From: Calditrichota bacterium
GTDB taxonomy: Bacteria; Calditrichota; Calditrichia; Calditrichales; J004
Length of the DNA stretch: 64,000 nucleotides
Assembly: GCA_013112635.1 (NCBI GenBank)
Contig: JABFGF010000001.1
Coordinates: 248,001 to 312,000 of the forward strand
Reading direction: 5' to 3'
How positions within the stretch are numbered: the first letter of the stretch is position 1; every line of letters starts with the position of its first letter. Both the position numbers and the translations under genes were made by a program. The notes beneath the pieces are model-generated. The model searched no databases, was not told where the DNA came from, and saw only the letters and a list, made by a program, of their open reading frames with translations. Positions 9,109-16,567 of the stretch are shown here, in pieces.

Positions 9109-10506
9109 ATGGAAAACCAAGACCAAACAGACCAAACAGTTTTCACCATCCTTATTGTGGATGATGAGCAAGATGTGCTAGATACAATAAAAGAGGCATT
9201 AACTGGTCCACGTTATAAAATCCATTGTGAGACAAACCCTGTTAAAGCGATGGAATTGTTAGAAAATGAAATATACGATTTAGTTTTAACGGATTTAATG
9301 ATGCCGGAAGTTGGTGGAATGGATTTGGTTAATGCAATAAAAACAGGTGGGAAAGATACATCTGTAATTGTTATTACCGGTCATGCAACTTTAAATACAG
9401 CCATTGAATCCATTCAGCTTGGTGTATACGATTATGTTAATAAACCTATAAATCATAAAGAATTGCAAAACCTTGTTTTCAGGGCAACGGAAAATCTTTA
9501 TCTCCAAAGAAGAAATAAAGAATTACAAAGGAGAAATAAACGTATTTTAGCCAATCTTTCTCTGCTAATGGATATCAGTAAAATTATTTACCAGGTTACT
9601 GATCTTCAATCAGTTTTTAAGATGGTTATTGATACAATCACAGAATATTTTAAACTTGAAAACTGTGCTATTATAATGGAAGATGTTCAATCAGCTACTT
9701 TTAAAATTGTTGCTTCAAATAATCTTAGTAAAAGTATTCAGGGTTTTGAATTTAAACTTCCGCAAATTGTAAATGATGTAGAGCTCTCAACTCAAAATGA
9801 ATCAATCATTTATGTAAGAAATAATGAAATCTCTTTTGGAGAAAAAAAATATTCTGTTGAAAAAAATGGCTGGTTTACATTTAATCCAATTAGTTTTCAT
9901 GATCAGATTATGGGATTCTTAATGATCCAATCCGAAGATGAAGGAACTTTTCCATCTTCTGAAATAATTGCTATGTTAAATATCCTTGCTTCACAAACAG
10001 CTCCTATGATGTTTTCTCTCAAATTTGATGGTCATAAAAAACCTTTAATGGAAAATGATGTTATTTATATGATCCGTGATAGTATAAACAAAGCTACAGA
10101 TGTATTAAGCCCTATTTCTTTTGCATTACTACGAATGGAGTTAAACAGTCCTTCCGGCGACCCATTTTCTTTTCAGGATATGATTCGCACATCTCAATCT
10201 TTTATGCTGGAAATGGTTGATAAAGATTATAAACTTTTATGGCAATCTCAGGATACTGCGTTGCTGATTATGCCTGAAATGGATTATTTTAATGCAGAAA
10301 TTTATTGTAAAAACTTAAAAAGTATTGCTAATCAGGATTACAGTGCAAAAGAACCGGGTGCTTCATTGCATATCCATTTTTCATGCATGGGATATCCTGA
10401 AGCAGGAGATACCGCTAAAGAAATAACTGACCGTTTATGGGCAAAATTACTTCAGGAAATTAACAGTACAAAAAATGATAAACTTGATAATCATTTGGAA
10501 GCATAA
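9109..10506 (+). CDS. Response regulator with GAF and degenerate GGDEF-like domain
   Basis: The 465-residue protein has a receiver domain at about 12-130 (Asp62 in LTDLMMP, Thr in VITGHA, Lys in NKPIN), a helical linker (about 130-160) and a GAF-like domain at about 160-310. The last 150 residues follow the fold pattern of a GGDEF diguanylate cyclase (SFALLRMEL, TALLIMPEMDYFNAEIYCKNL, HIHFSCMGYPEAGDTAKEI). However, the GGDEF signature is replaced by SQDTA and the metal-binding Asp of the first strand is missing. It is probably a catalytically dead cyclase acting by binding. It starts a run of three response regulator genes. Confidence 0.8.
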   Translation: MENQDQTDQTVFTILIVDDEQDVLDTIKEALTGPRYKIHCETNPVKAMELLENEIYDLVLTDLMMPEVGGMDLVNAIKTGGKDTSVIVITGHATLNTAIESIQLGVYDYVNKPINHKELQNLVFRATENLYLQRRNKELQRRNKRILANLSLLMDISKIIYQVTDLQSVFKMVIDTITEYFKLENCAIIMEDVQSATFKIVASNNLSKSIQGFEFKLPQIVNDVELSTQNESIIYVRNNEISFGEKKYSVEKNGWFTFNPISFHDQIMGFLMIQSEDEGTFPSSEIIAMLNILASQTAPMMFSLKFDGHKKPLMENDVIYMIRDSINKATDVLSPISFALLRMELNSPSGDPFSFQDMIRTSQSFMLEMVDKDYKLLWQSQDTALLIMPEMDYFNAEIYCKNLKSIANQDYSAKEPGASLHIHFSCMGYPEAGDTAKEITDRLWAKLLQEINSTKNDKLDNHLEA

Positions 10507-10522
10507 TTTATTGGTTTGATGA

Positions 10523-11077
10523 ATGAATAATTCAATTTTAGTTGTTGATGATGATGGCGGGTTACTGGAAATGATTAATGACGGCCTGCAAGAACATGGG
10601 TACAATGTTACAACAACGTCGCACCCCGATGATGCTTTGCGCTTAATTAATGAAACAGATGTTCGTTTCGCCTTGCTTGACTATGATTTGGGAGTTCCGG
10701 GTTTAAATGGAGTTGAGCTCGCACAGAAAATACGTTTTCATGCGCCGGATGCAATAATTATGATAATGACCGGTTATCAGAATATTAAATTTGCAGTAGA
10801 AGCAATGCGCGCTTATAAATTTGATTACATGATAAAGCCGTTTCGTATAGACCAGGTTATATCAGCTTTTGAAAGATCTTTACGTGAGTACGATCTTATT
10901 GAAGAAAATAAAAACCTATACCGTTCGGTCTTAGAGCTGGAAGAACAAATTGGCCTTCTGCAAAAACAACTGGATGAAAAAAATAACACTGAGGTAAGAG
11001 TTGTCAGCAAAGCATCAAAAAGTGTTGTATCAAACTCTAAAGCGGCCGATATTTACAAAAAACAACAAAGGTTTTAA
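10523..11077 (+). CDS. Response regulator with coiled-coil tail
   Basis: A 184-residue protein with one receiver domain (about 1-122) followed by a helix-rich tail predicted to form a coiled coil (residues 128-155). Asp53 in ALLDYDLG is the likely phospho-acceptor, with Asp55 close by; the loop after it is two residues longer than usual before the conserved Pro-x-x-x-Gly. Lys in IKPF and Thr in MTGYQ are present. There is no DNA-binding or enzymatic output domain. It lies 17 bases after the REC-GAF-GGDEF gene and 46 bases before the sigma-54 activator, so the three are likely one phosphorelay or operon. Confidence 0.85.
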   Translation: MNNSILVVDDDGGLLEMINDGLQEHGYNVTTTSHPDDALRLINETDVRFALLDYDLGVPGLNGVELAQKIRFHAPDAIIMIMTGYQNIKFAVEAMRAYKFDYMIKPFRIDQVISAFERSLREYDLIEENKNLYRSVLELEEQIGLLQKQLDEKNNTEVRVVSKASKSVVSNSKAADIYKKQQRF

Positions 11078-11122
11078 ATCTAAAACCTTTTCCCCATAAC
11101 TACAGAAGAATTAAGGAATTTT

Positions 11123-12499
11123 GTGAAAGAAAAGAAGAATATACTCGTTGTTGATGATGATGATGATCTTAGAATGATAATCAAAGAAAGCCTGGAATCT
11201 GATGAATTTAGAGTTAAGGATGCTGAAAATGGCAACGTAGCTTTAAAGCTTCTTGAAAAAGAAAAATTTGATTTAATGATTACAGACCTGATGATGCCGG
11301 GTATTAAAGGCATTGAGCTGCTAAACCGTGCAAAAAAAATGGATTCTGAAATCGGAGTTCTTCTTATGTCTGCTTACGGTACCGTTGAAACGGCCGTCGA
11401 TGCTATGAAAGAAGGTGCTTTTGATTTTGTGACCAAACCATTTTCCATTTCCCATATCGAGTCACGGGTTAAACGTTTTTTTGAATTCAGTACACTTAAA
11501 TCTGAAAATACAAAACTGAAAAAACAATTGGCCGGACATAAAATACGGAATAAATTTGTAGGCGAAAGTAAAGCAGCCCTTGATTTAAAATATCATATTG
11601 ATATTGTTTCCCACAGCAACGCAACTGTCTTTTTAAAAGGAGAAAGTGGAACGGGTAAAGAGGTGGTTGCTGAAGCGATTCATACGCAAAGTGAGAGGGC
11701 AGATAAACCATTTTTAAAGATCAATTGTGCAGCTGTTCCAGAAACACTGTTTGAGAGCACTCTGTTTGGACATATGAAAGGATCTTTTAGTGGGGCACAT
11801 AAAGACCAAAAGGGGATTTTTGAAGAATGTGATGGCGGTACTTTGTTGCTTGATGAAATAAGTGAGATTCCTCAAACCATGCAGGCTAAATTACTGCGGG
11901 TAATCCAGGAAATGTGTATTGTACGTGTAGGAAATACGACTGAAATTCCTGTTGATGTAAGAATTATTGCAACGACAAACAAAGATATAAGTGAACTGGT
12001 AAACAATGGGAAATTCCGGGAAGACTTATTTTTTAGGTTAAATGTATTTCCAATTGAAATGCCGACATTAAAGGAACGGAAAAGTGATATACCACTTTTA
12101 ATTAATTATTTTCTGGAGTTGTTTAGTTCGAAATACAAATATGATAAAAAAACAATCAATTCTCAGGCATTGGAAAAACTAAGCAATTATAATTGGCCTG
12201 GCAATATCCGTCAGCTACATCACCTTTTAGAAAGGGCAATACTATTCTCTGGTAAGGAAAGTGAGATTGGAGTTAAGCACTTAAAACTTGAAAATGATCT
12301 TGAACCTCATACGAACTCTATTAAAGCGGCAGAAGTTATGCCGTTGGCTGAAATGGAAAAAAGGCTTATTTTCGCTGCTCTAAAAAAAACAAATAATCAT
12401 CGTACACAGGCTGCCGAGCTTTTAGGAATAACAGTTCGAACCCTTCGAAATAAGCTTCATCTTTTTGAACAAGACGGAAGTATAGAAGCCGAAAATTAG
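11123..12499 (+). CDS. Sigma-54-dependent response regulator, NtrC/FlrC type
   Basis: A 458-residue transcription activator. Receiver domain 5-120 (Asp55 in ITDLMMP, Lys in TKPF), AAA+ domain 140-380 and a Fis-type helix-turn-helix at the C-terminus (TQAAELLGITVRTLRNKL). Walker A is GESGTGKE (173-180) and Walker B is TLLLDEIS (240-247). The sigma-54-contacting loop reads GSFSGA (220-225) instead of GAFTGA, keeping both glycines, Phe and a hydroxyl residue. The start is GTG with AAGGA at 11113-11117. Given the five sigma-54 sites in this window, this is the probable flagellar master activator (FlrC/FlgR-like); its kinase is not adjacent. Confidence 0.92.
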   Translation: MKEKKNILVVDDDDDLRMIIKESLESDEFRVKDAENGNVALKLLEKEKFDLMITDLMMPGIKGIELLNRAKKMDSEIGVLLMSAYGTVETAVDAMKEGAFDFVTKPFSISHIESRVKRFFEFSTLKSENTKLKKQLAGHKIRNKFVGESKAALDLKYHIDIVSHSNATVFLKGESGTGKEVVAEAIHTQSERADKPFLKINCAAVPETLFESTLFGHMKGSFSGAHKDQKGIFEECDGGTLLLDEISEIPQTMQAKLLRVIQEMCIVRVGNTTEIPVDVRIIATTNKDISELVNNGKFREDLFFRLNVFPIEMPTLKERKSDIPLLINYFLELFSSKYKYDKKTINSQALEKLSNYNWPGNIRQLHHLLERAILFSGKESEIGVKHLKLENDLEPHTNSIKAAEVMPLAEMEKRLIFAALKKTNNHRTQAAELLGITVRTLRNKLHLFEQDGSIEAEN

Positions 12500-12641
12500 T
12501 AATGTTTTATATTCGGCCTGGTTGACTTTATTCTATATTGATTGCATTTCTAATTATTTCTGTTCACTTATTTTGTATTCCCTTTAGACCCTTCAAACAA
12601 GTCCGATATATAAAATTATTCTAAAAAAAACAGGTAAAGTT

Positions 12642-13073
12642 ATGCGTGCATTAATTGTCGAAGACGACTTTAGAAGCCGCATGTTGCTGCAAAAATATTT
12701 AACACCTTTCTTTGAAGTTCATATTGCAGTAGATGGCAAAGAAGCGTTACAAGCATTCAATTTAGCTGTTGAGGATAAACAACCTTATGATCTAATTTGT
12801 CTGGATATTTTATTGCCAAGGCTGGATGGGCAAGAATTCCTTAAAGAAATAAGAAAACTTGAAGAGAGTATGGGAATCTTTGCATCGGATAGTGTTCGGG
12901 TTGTAATGACATCAGCATTAAAAGACAGTAAAAATGTTCTTGGTGCCTTTAAAACGGGTTGTGAAGCATATCTTGTAAAACCGTTTGACAGAACAAGGTT
13001 TTTAAACATACTTGAAAAATTGAAGTTAATTGACAAACAAAAATTACTTACAAAAAAAGAGAAATTATCATGA
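12642..13073 (+). CDS. Single-domain response regulator (paralogue A)
   Basis: A 143-residue stand-alone receiver with Glu7-Asp8-Asp9, Asp55 in CLDILLP, Ser in MTSALK and Lys in VKPF. It is closely related in sequence pattern to the next gene, sharing MRALIVEDDF/MKALVVEDDF, VDGKEA/VDGEEA and the ending FKxGCExYxVKP. The two are probably a tandem duplication. The stop overlaps the next start (ATGA). It opens a small module with an RsbW-like kinase and a STAS protein. Confidence 0.88.
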   Translation: MRALIVEDDFRSRMLLQKYLTPFFEVHIAVDGKEALQAFNLAVEDKQPYDLICLDILLPRLDGQEFLKEIRKLEESMGIFASDSVRVVMTSALKDSKNVLGAFKTGCEAYLVKPFDRTRFLNILEKLKLIDKQKLLTKKEKLS

Positions 13074-13471
13074 AAGCACTTGTTGTTGAAGATGATTTTA
13101 CAAGCCGAAAGGTTTTACAGAAGCTTTTAATAGAAAATTTTGAAACAGATATTGCGGTTGATGGAGAAGAAGCTTGGATTGCATTTAAACAAGCTTTTAC
13201 AAATAATGAAAAATATGATGTTATTTTTCTTGATATAATGATGCCTAAAAAAGATGGTTTGCAGTTGCTTATAGAAATAAGACAGTTTGAAGAAGAAAAT
13301 GGTGTTCTAGGCCTGGATGGTGTAAAAGTGATTATGACCACAGCGCTTGATGATAGTAAAAATGTTTTAAACGCATTTAAGGCAGGATGTGAAGGCTATG
13401 TTGTGAAACCTTACAACCGGCAAAAAATCTATGATAAGCTAGAAGAATTGGGCTTGATGAACGGCGAGTAA
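13070..13471 (+). CDS. Single-domain response regulator (paralogue B)
   Basis: A 133-residue receiver with Asp55 in FLDIMMP, Thr in MTTALD and Lys in VKPYN. It overlaps paralogue A by four bases and ends 24 bases before the RsbW-like kinase gene. The C-terminal RQKIYDKLEELGLM segment resembles that of the convergent receiver at 14355 (REQIISELKRLGLV), so all three receivers in this region belong to one subfamily. Confidence 0.88.
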   Translation: MKALVVEDDFTSRKVLQKLLIENFETDIAVDGEEAWIAFKQAFTNNEKYDVIFLDIMMPKKDGLQLLIEIRQFEEENGVLGLDGVKVIMTTALDDSKNVLNAFKAGCEGYVVKPYNRQKIYDKLEELGLMNGE

Positions 13472-13495
13472 TTAACAGGGGTTCTGGGTATAATA

Positions 13496-13930
13496 ATGAA
13501 TCACTTTAAAGTTAGCAAAAATGAGCAAGGACTATTGCTGGAATTCAATTCATATTTTATAAATGTAGATAGGGCTATCGAAGAGATTGTAAAACATATT
13601 AAAAAAGAATCAGATTATGGTGGAACTTTTGAGTTGAATGTAATTTTGCGTGAAGTGTTTACAAATGCAATTAGACACGGAAATCAAAACAACCCTCAAA
13701 AAAAAGTATGGGTTAAGCTTTTTTGGGAAAACGGTGAGTGGCAATTCAATATTAAAGATGAAGGAATCGGTTTTAATCCTTCGAAAGAGATGGATCAAAA
13801 ATCGGATGTATTAACCCCTCATGGTATGGGGTTAACAATAATATCTTCACTTGGGTATGATTTACATTACAATAGCAGAGACAAAAGTTTAAACCTAATA
13901 AAAGAAAATAATAGAAATAATATAAAGTAG
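13496..13930 (+). CDS. RsbW-like ATP-binding anti-sigma/serine kinase
   Basis: A 144-residue GHKL ATPase of the HATPase_c_2 type used in partner-switching modules, where it phosphorylates a STAS antagonist and sequesters a target such as a sigma factor. The N box (REVFTNAIRHG), the G1 box (DEGIGF) and the G2 box (HGMGL) are all intact, so it should bind ATP. There are no membrane segments. It is followed after 11 bases by the STAS gene and preceded by two receivers. The target that it sequesters is not evident. Confidence 0.88.
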   Translation: MNHFKVSKNEQGLLLEFNSYFINVDRAIEEIVKHIKKESDYGGTFELNVILREVFTNAIRHGNQNNPQKKVWVKLFWENGEWQFNIKDEGIGFNPSKEMDQKSDVLTPHGMGLTIISSLGYDLHYNSRDKSLNLIKENNRNNIK

Positions 13931-13941
13931 GAGGGAATTCT

Positions 13942-14235
13942 ATGAGTCAAGTTAGTGAATTAGTTGTCCAGCCTGACTATGACATTGTAACATCCAAATG
14001 TGATGATCTTAGGGACAAATTGAGAAAGTCTTTTAAGGATGGAGTAAAGCAGATAACAATTGATTTAAACAATGTAAACATTGTTGATTCAACAGGGCTT
14101 TCAGTTTTAATATCCGCCCATAATTCGCTAAAAAAGGAAGGCGAAAGTCTTAAGTTGGTAAATGTGTCTGAAAATATTTTAAAACTTTTGGCTATTACCC
14201 GTTTAGATAAGCATTTCGCAATACAAAACAACTAA
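13942..14235 (+). CDS. STAS-domain anti-sigma factor antagonist
   Basis: A 97-residue SpoIIAA/RsbV-type protein, the usual substrate of an RsbW-like kinase. The conserved segment IVDSTGLSVLIS contains the predicted phosphorylated serine (Ser50). It has a strong ribosome binding site (AGGAGGG at 13929-13935). With the preceding gene it makes a complete kinase-antagonist pair, but no PP2C phosphatase gene is nearby; the flanking receivers may provide the input instead. Confidence 0.9.
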   Translation: MSQVSELVVQPDYDIVTSKCDDLRDKLRKSFKDGVKQITIDLNNVNIVDSTGLSVLISAHNSLKKEGESLKLVNVSENILKLLAITRLDKHFAIQNN

Positions 14236-14354
14236 AAAATGAAAGAAATATGAAATTACGATTTGATATATTTTTAAGTAGATATGAATAAATCTAAGGT
14301 ATTAGATATATTTTTGCACCTGGTCTTCTTGAAGATTTTGAATTACTTTGAAAC

Positions 14355-14789
14355 TTAACTCGTTTTAAACCTTCCTTCTGCTTTTTTCACCAATCCTAAT
14401 CTTTTCAGTTCGCTAATAATCTGTTCTCTTGAGAATGGTTTTGTAATATAGCCGTTACAGCCAAGGTTTTTTGCTTTTTGAATCATATTGTTATTTGACA
14501 TTGATGTAACCATAATAATATTAATTTTCTCTTCCGGTTTCATTTTTAATTCATCTTCAAAAAGACGAATACTTTGTAAAACCTCAATTCCATCCATTTC
14601 AGGCATAAATATATCAAGAAAAATTACATCAAATGGTTCACCATTAAAATACTCGCTTGTATAAAGTTCTACAGCTTTTTTACCATTTTCCGCACTTTGG
14701 CAATCGGCATATTCCAAAATAAGCTTTTGTAGCATTCGTTGAATTAGAAAAACATCTTCAACAATAAGTACTTTTAATTTTTCTCTCAT
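14355..14789 (-). CDS. Single-domain response regulator (paralogue C, convergent)
   Basis: A 144-residue receiver on the minus strand, the only clear minus-strand gene in the window. Asp59 in FLDIFMP, Thr in VTSMS and Lys in ITKPF are present; the acidic pocket reads Glu-Asp. It resembles the two receivers at 12642 and 13070 (GCNGYITKPFSREQI) and is probably a third member of that family. It converges on the STAS gene; its promoter must lie in the 14790-15030 gap, back to back with the flgB promoter. Confidence 0.9.
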   Translation of the reverse strand: MREKLKVLIVEDVFLIQRMLQKLILEYADCQSAENGKKAVELYTSEYFNGEPFDVIFLDIFMPEMDGIEVLQSIRLFEDELKMKPEEKINIIMVTSMSNNNMIQKAKNLGCNGYITKPFSREQIISELKRLGLVKKAEGRFKTS

Positions 14790-15035
14790 TATATAATAGT
14801 CGGTTGTTTGCCTTCTATATTAAATTTAATACCAAATCATGGCCTTTTTTTGGTGCATTTTGTGCAATGTTTTGGATATGAAGCTGCATGAGGAAATTTT
14901 TGAGCGATGTCAGGAAATATTTACCTCTGAAAAATACTATCTCGTACGATTTACTTATTTCATATAAAAAGTATTGATAGCTAAGAGGCTGTTTTTATGG
15001 TCCTTAGACGTTATCATAAAAAAATCTAAAATGTT

Positions 15036-15051
15036 TGGCACGTGGTTTGAG
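15036..15051 (+). promoter_or_regulatory. Sigma-54 promoter of the flgB operon
   Basis: TGGCACG (15036-15042), four bases, then TTGA (15047-15050) matches the sigma-54 consensus TGGCACG-N4-TTGC with exact spacing; only the C at -12 is changed to A. Transcription should begin near 15062. The flgB ribosome binding site (AAGGTGGA, 15066-15073) and ATG 15076 follow at once. It drives the rod-hook operon. Confidence 0.8.
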
Positions 15052-15075
15052 AATAGATGCTGCACAAGGTGGACT

Positions 15076-15441
15076 ATGAAAATATTTAATTCAGCAAAGA
15101 TTTTGCTTTATAAACAAGCTCTGGATGTTCATACAAAAGAGCATGAAGCGATCGCAAAAAATGTTGCTAATGCGCATAATACAAATTATAAAAGGGTAAA
15201 AACGGATTTTTCCGATGAGCTCAAAGTTGCGCTAAACCAGACTCTTAAACAGTCAGATGTGAGACATATGGATTCTAAAGGAAGTTCTGGTGTTAGCGAA
15301 GGCGCGGAAGAAGAAGGGGTTGATTTGAATGAAGAAATGGCAAATTTAGCTGTCAATCAAATCCGTTTTGATTTTGTAAGTAATATGTTAAAGAAAGCCT
15401 ATCGTGGGCTTAACACAAGCATTACAGGTAGAACATCATAA
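15076..15441 (+). CDS. flgB: Flagellar basal-body rod protein FlgB
   Basis: FlgB is a proximal rod subunit exported through the flagellar secretion system. The 121-residue protein begins MKIFNSAKILLYKQAL and has the rod-family N-terminal motif (IAKNVANAHNTNYKR) and C-terminal helix (LAVNQIRFDFVSNMLKKAYRGL). An in-frame start at 14974 would add 34 residues, but that extension runs across the sigma-54 promoter and has no rod-protein similarity; ATG 15076 has a good ribosome binding site. It is the first gene of a long operon reaching at least flgE. Confidence 0.95.
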   Translation: MKIFNSAKILLYKQALDVHTKEHEAIAKNVANAHNTNYKRVKTDFSDELKVALNQTLKQSDVRHMDSKGSSGVSEGAEEEGVDLNEEMANLAVNQIRFDFVSNMLKKAYRGLNTSITGRTS

Positions 15442-15455
15442 TATCAGAGGGCAAT

Positions 15456-15935
15456 ATGAAAGTACAAGGAATTCTGGCAGCAATTAAAACAACTATGGGA
15501 GGCTTAAACACCCAGATGCGTAGAATGGAACTTATTTCTGATAATATTGCGAACGCTGAAAAAACCCCGGATAAGAATGGTGAAGTTTACAAACGCAAAG
15601 TTTTGGTTGCTGATTCAAAGAACAATTCCGGGCAATTTTCTGAACAATTAAAATTGAAATTGAACAGATCGGACAAAGACCACATGAGCCCGGGAATTGA
15701 TAACCTTAAAGGCAATAAAAACCGACCTGGTTTTGAAGTAGCGGAGCAGGATAATGAGATATCGGTGTATGAACCAAACCACCCGATGGCAGATGAAAAC
15801 GGTTATGTGCGTAAACCGGATGTTAATCTTGTTGAAGAAATGGTTGACCTCGTTTCTGCAACACGCGTTTATGAGGCAAACGTTACAGTAATTAATGCTG
15901 CAAAAAACATAGCCAAAAAATCAATGGAGATTTAA
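15456..15935 (+). CDS. flgC: Flagellar basal-body rod protein FlgC
   Basis: FlgC is the second proximal rod protein. The 159-residue sequence has the N-terminal rod motif (RRMELISDNIANAEKTPDK) and the typical C-terminal block (VRKPDVNLVEEMVDLVSATRVYEANV). Length is normal. AGAGGG just upstream acts as ribosome binding site. It lies 14 bases after flgB. Confidence 0.96.
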   Translation: MKVQGILAAIKTTMGGLNTQMRRMELISDNIANAEKTPDKNGEVYKRKVLVADSKNNSGQFSEQLKLKLNRSDKDHMSPGIDNLKGNKNRPGFEVAEQDNEISVYEPNHPMADENGYVRKPDVNLVEEMVDLVSATRVYEANVTVINAAKNIAKKSMEI

Positions 15936-15939
15936 TCCT

Positions 15940-16230
15940 GTGAAAATTACCGAAAGATTACAAGGGCTATATGCACCAGACCGGCCTAACCAGCAGGAAA
16001 CAAAGGTTCACAAACCAAAGTTGGCGGGAAAAGAAATTAAATTTCTTCAGGATAAAAATAATCAAAAACCTGATATCAAGGACTTTTCTTTAAAACAGAT
16101 ACTTTCTGTAAAAGAAGTAAATTCCCTTCATGCACTTTTTGGATATGAGCAAAATGGCGGTGACGGAATTTACGGCGCTAATAAAATGAGCAATGTCCAT
16201 TCCGGGATGTTGCTGGATGTAAAAGGATAG
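15940..16230 (+). CDS. Unknown small protein between flgC and fliE
   Basis: A 96-residue protein, GTG start, with GGAG at 15927-15930. I do not recognise it. It is hydrophilic and lysine-rich in its first half, then has a short helix (SVKEVNSLHALFGYE) and a glycine-rich tail. It has no signal peptide or membrane segment. Its place inside the rod operon, where flgC and fliE are normally adjacent, suggests a rod, export or chaperone accessory role specific to this lineage; that is inference. FlgM was considered, but the sigma-28-binding C-terminal pattern is not apparent. Confidence 0.6.
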   Translation: MKITERLQGLYAPDRPNQQETKVHKPKLAGKEIKFLQDKNNQKPDIKDFSLKQILSVKEVNSLHALFGYEQNGGDGIYGANKMSNVHSGMLLDVKG

Positions 16231-16237
16231 GATAATT

Positions 16238-16552
16238 ATGTCAAGTATCGATCAACTGGCTTCGGTGGATTTGCACAATCTAATCCGCGCGACAAACAAT
16301 CAGCAAAGTGAGAATATTTCTGAAGCAGACAAAAAGGACTTTGGAGATACAATCACAGATTTTATTAAGTCTGTAAATCAAAAATCTAAAGAAGCCGGAC
16401 AATTGGCAACAGATGTTGTTCAAGGGAAATCGCAAAATTTGCATGAAGCAATGGCTGCAATGGAAGAATCGGGTTTAAGTTTTAAGCTAATGTTAGAAAT
16501 ACGAAATAAACTTCTTGAATCCTTCAAAGAAGTACAGAGAATGCAGGTATAA
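16238..16552 (+). CDS. fliE: Flagellar hook-basal body protein FliE
   Basis: FliE joins the MS ring to the rod. The 104-residue protein shows the conserved C-terminal region (GKSQNLHEAMAAMEESGLSF, then MLEIRNKLLESFKEVQRMQV). AGGAT at 16229-16233 precedes the ATG. It lies directly upstream of fliF as in most flagellar clusters. Confidence 0.94.
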   Translation: MSSIDQLASVDLHNLIRATNNQQSENISEADKKDFGDTITDFIKSVNQKSKEAGQLATDVVQGKSQNLHEAMAAMEESGLSFKLMLEIRNKLLESFKEVQRMQV

Positions 16553-16567
16553 GGAACGGAGATATAA

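Noticed and set aside
14974-15075. N-terminal extension of FlgB
   Set aside because: It overlaps the sigma-54 promoter, has no rod-protein similarity and the downstream ATG 15076 has a much better ribosome binding site.
15940-16230. FlgM anti-sigma factor
   Set aside because: Length fits, but the sigma-28-binding C-terminal helix pattern of FlgM is not seen and the gene is in the rod operon, not near flgN or fliA.
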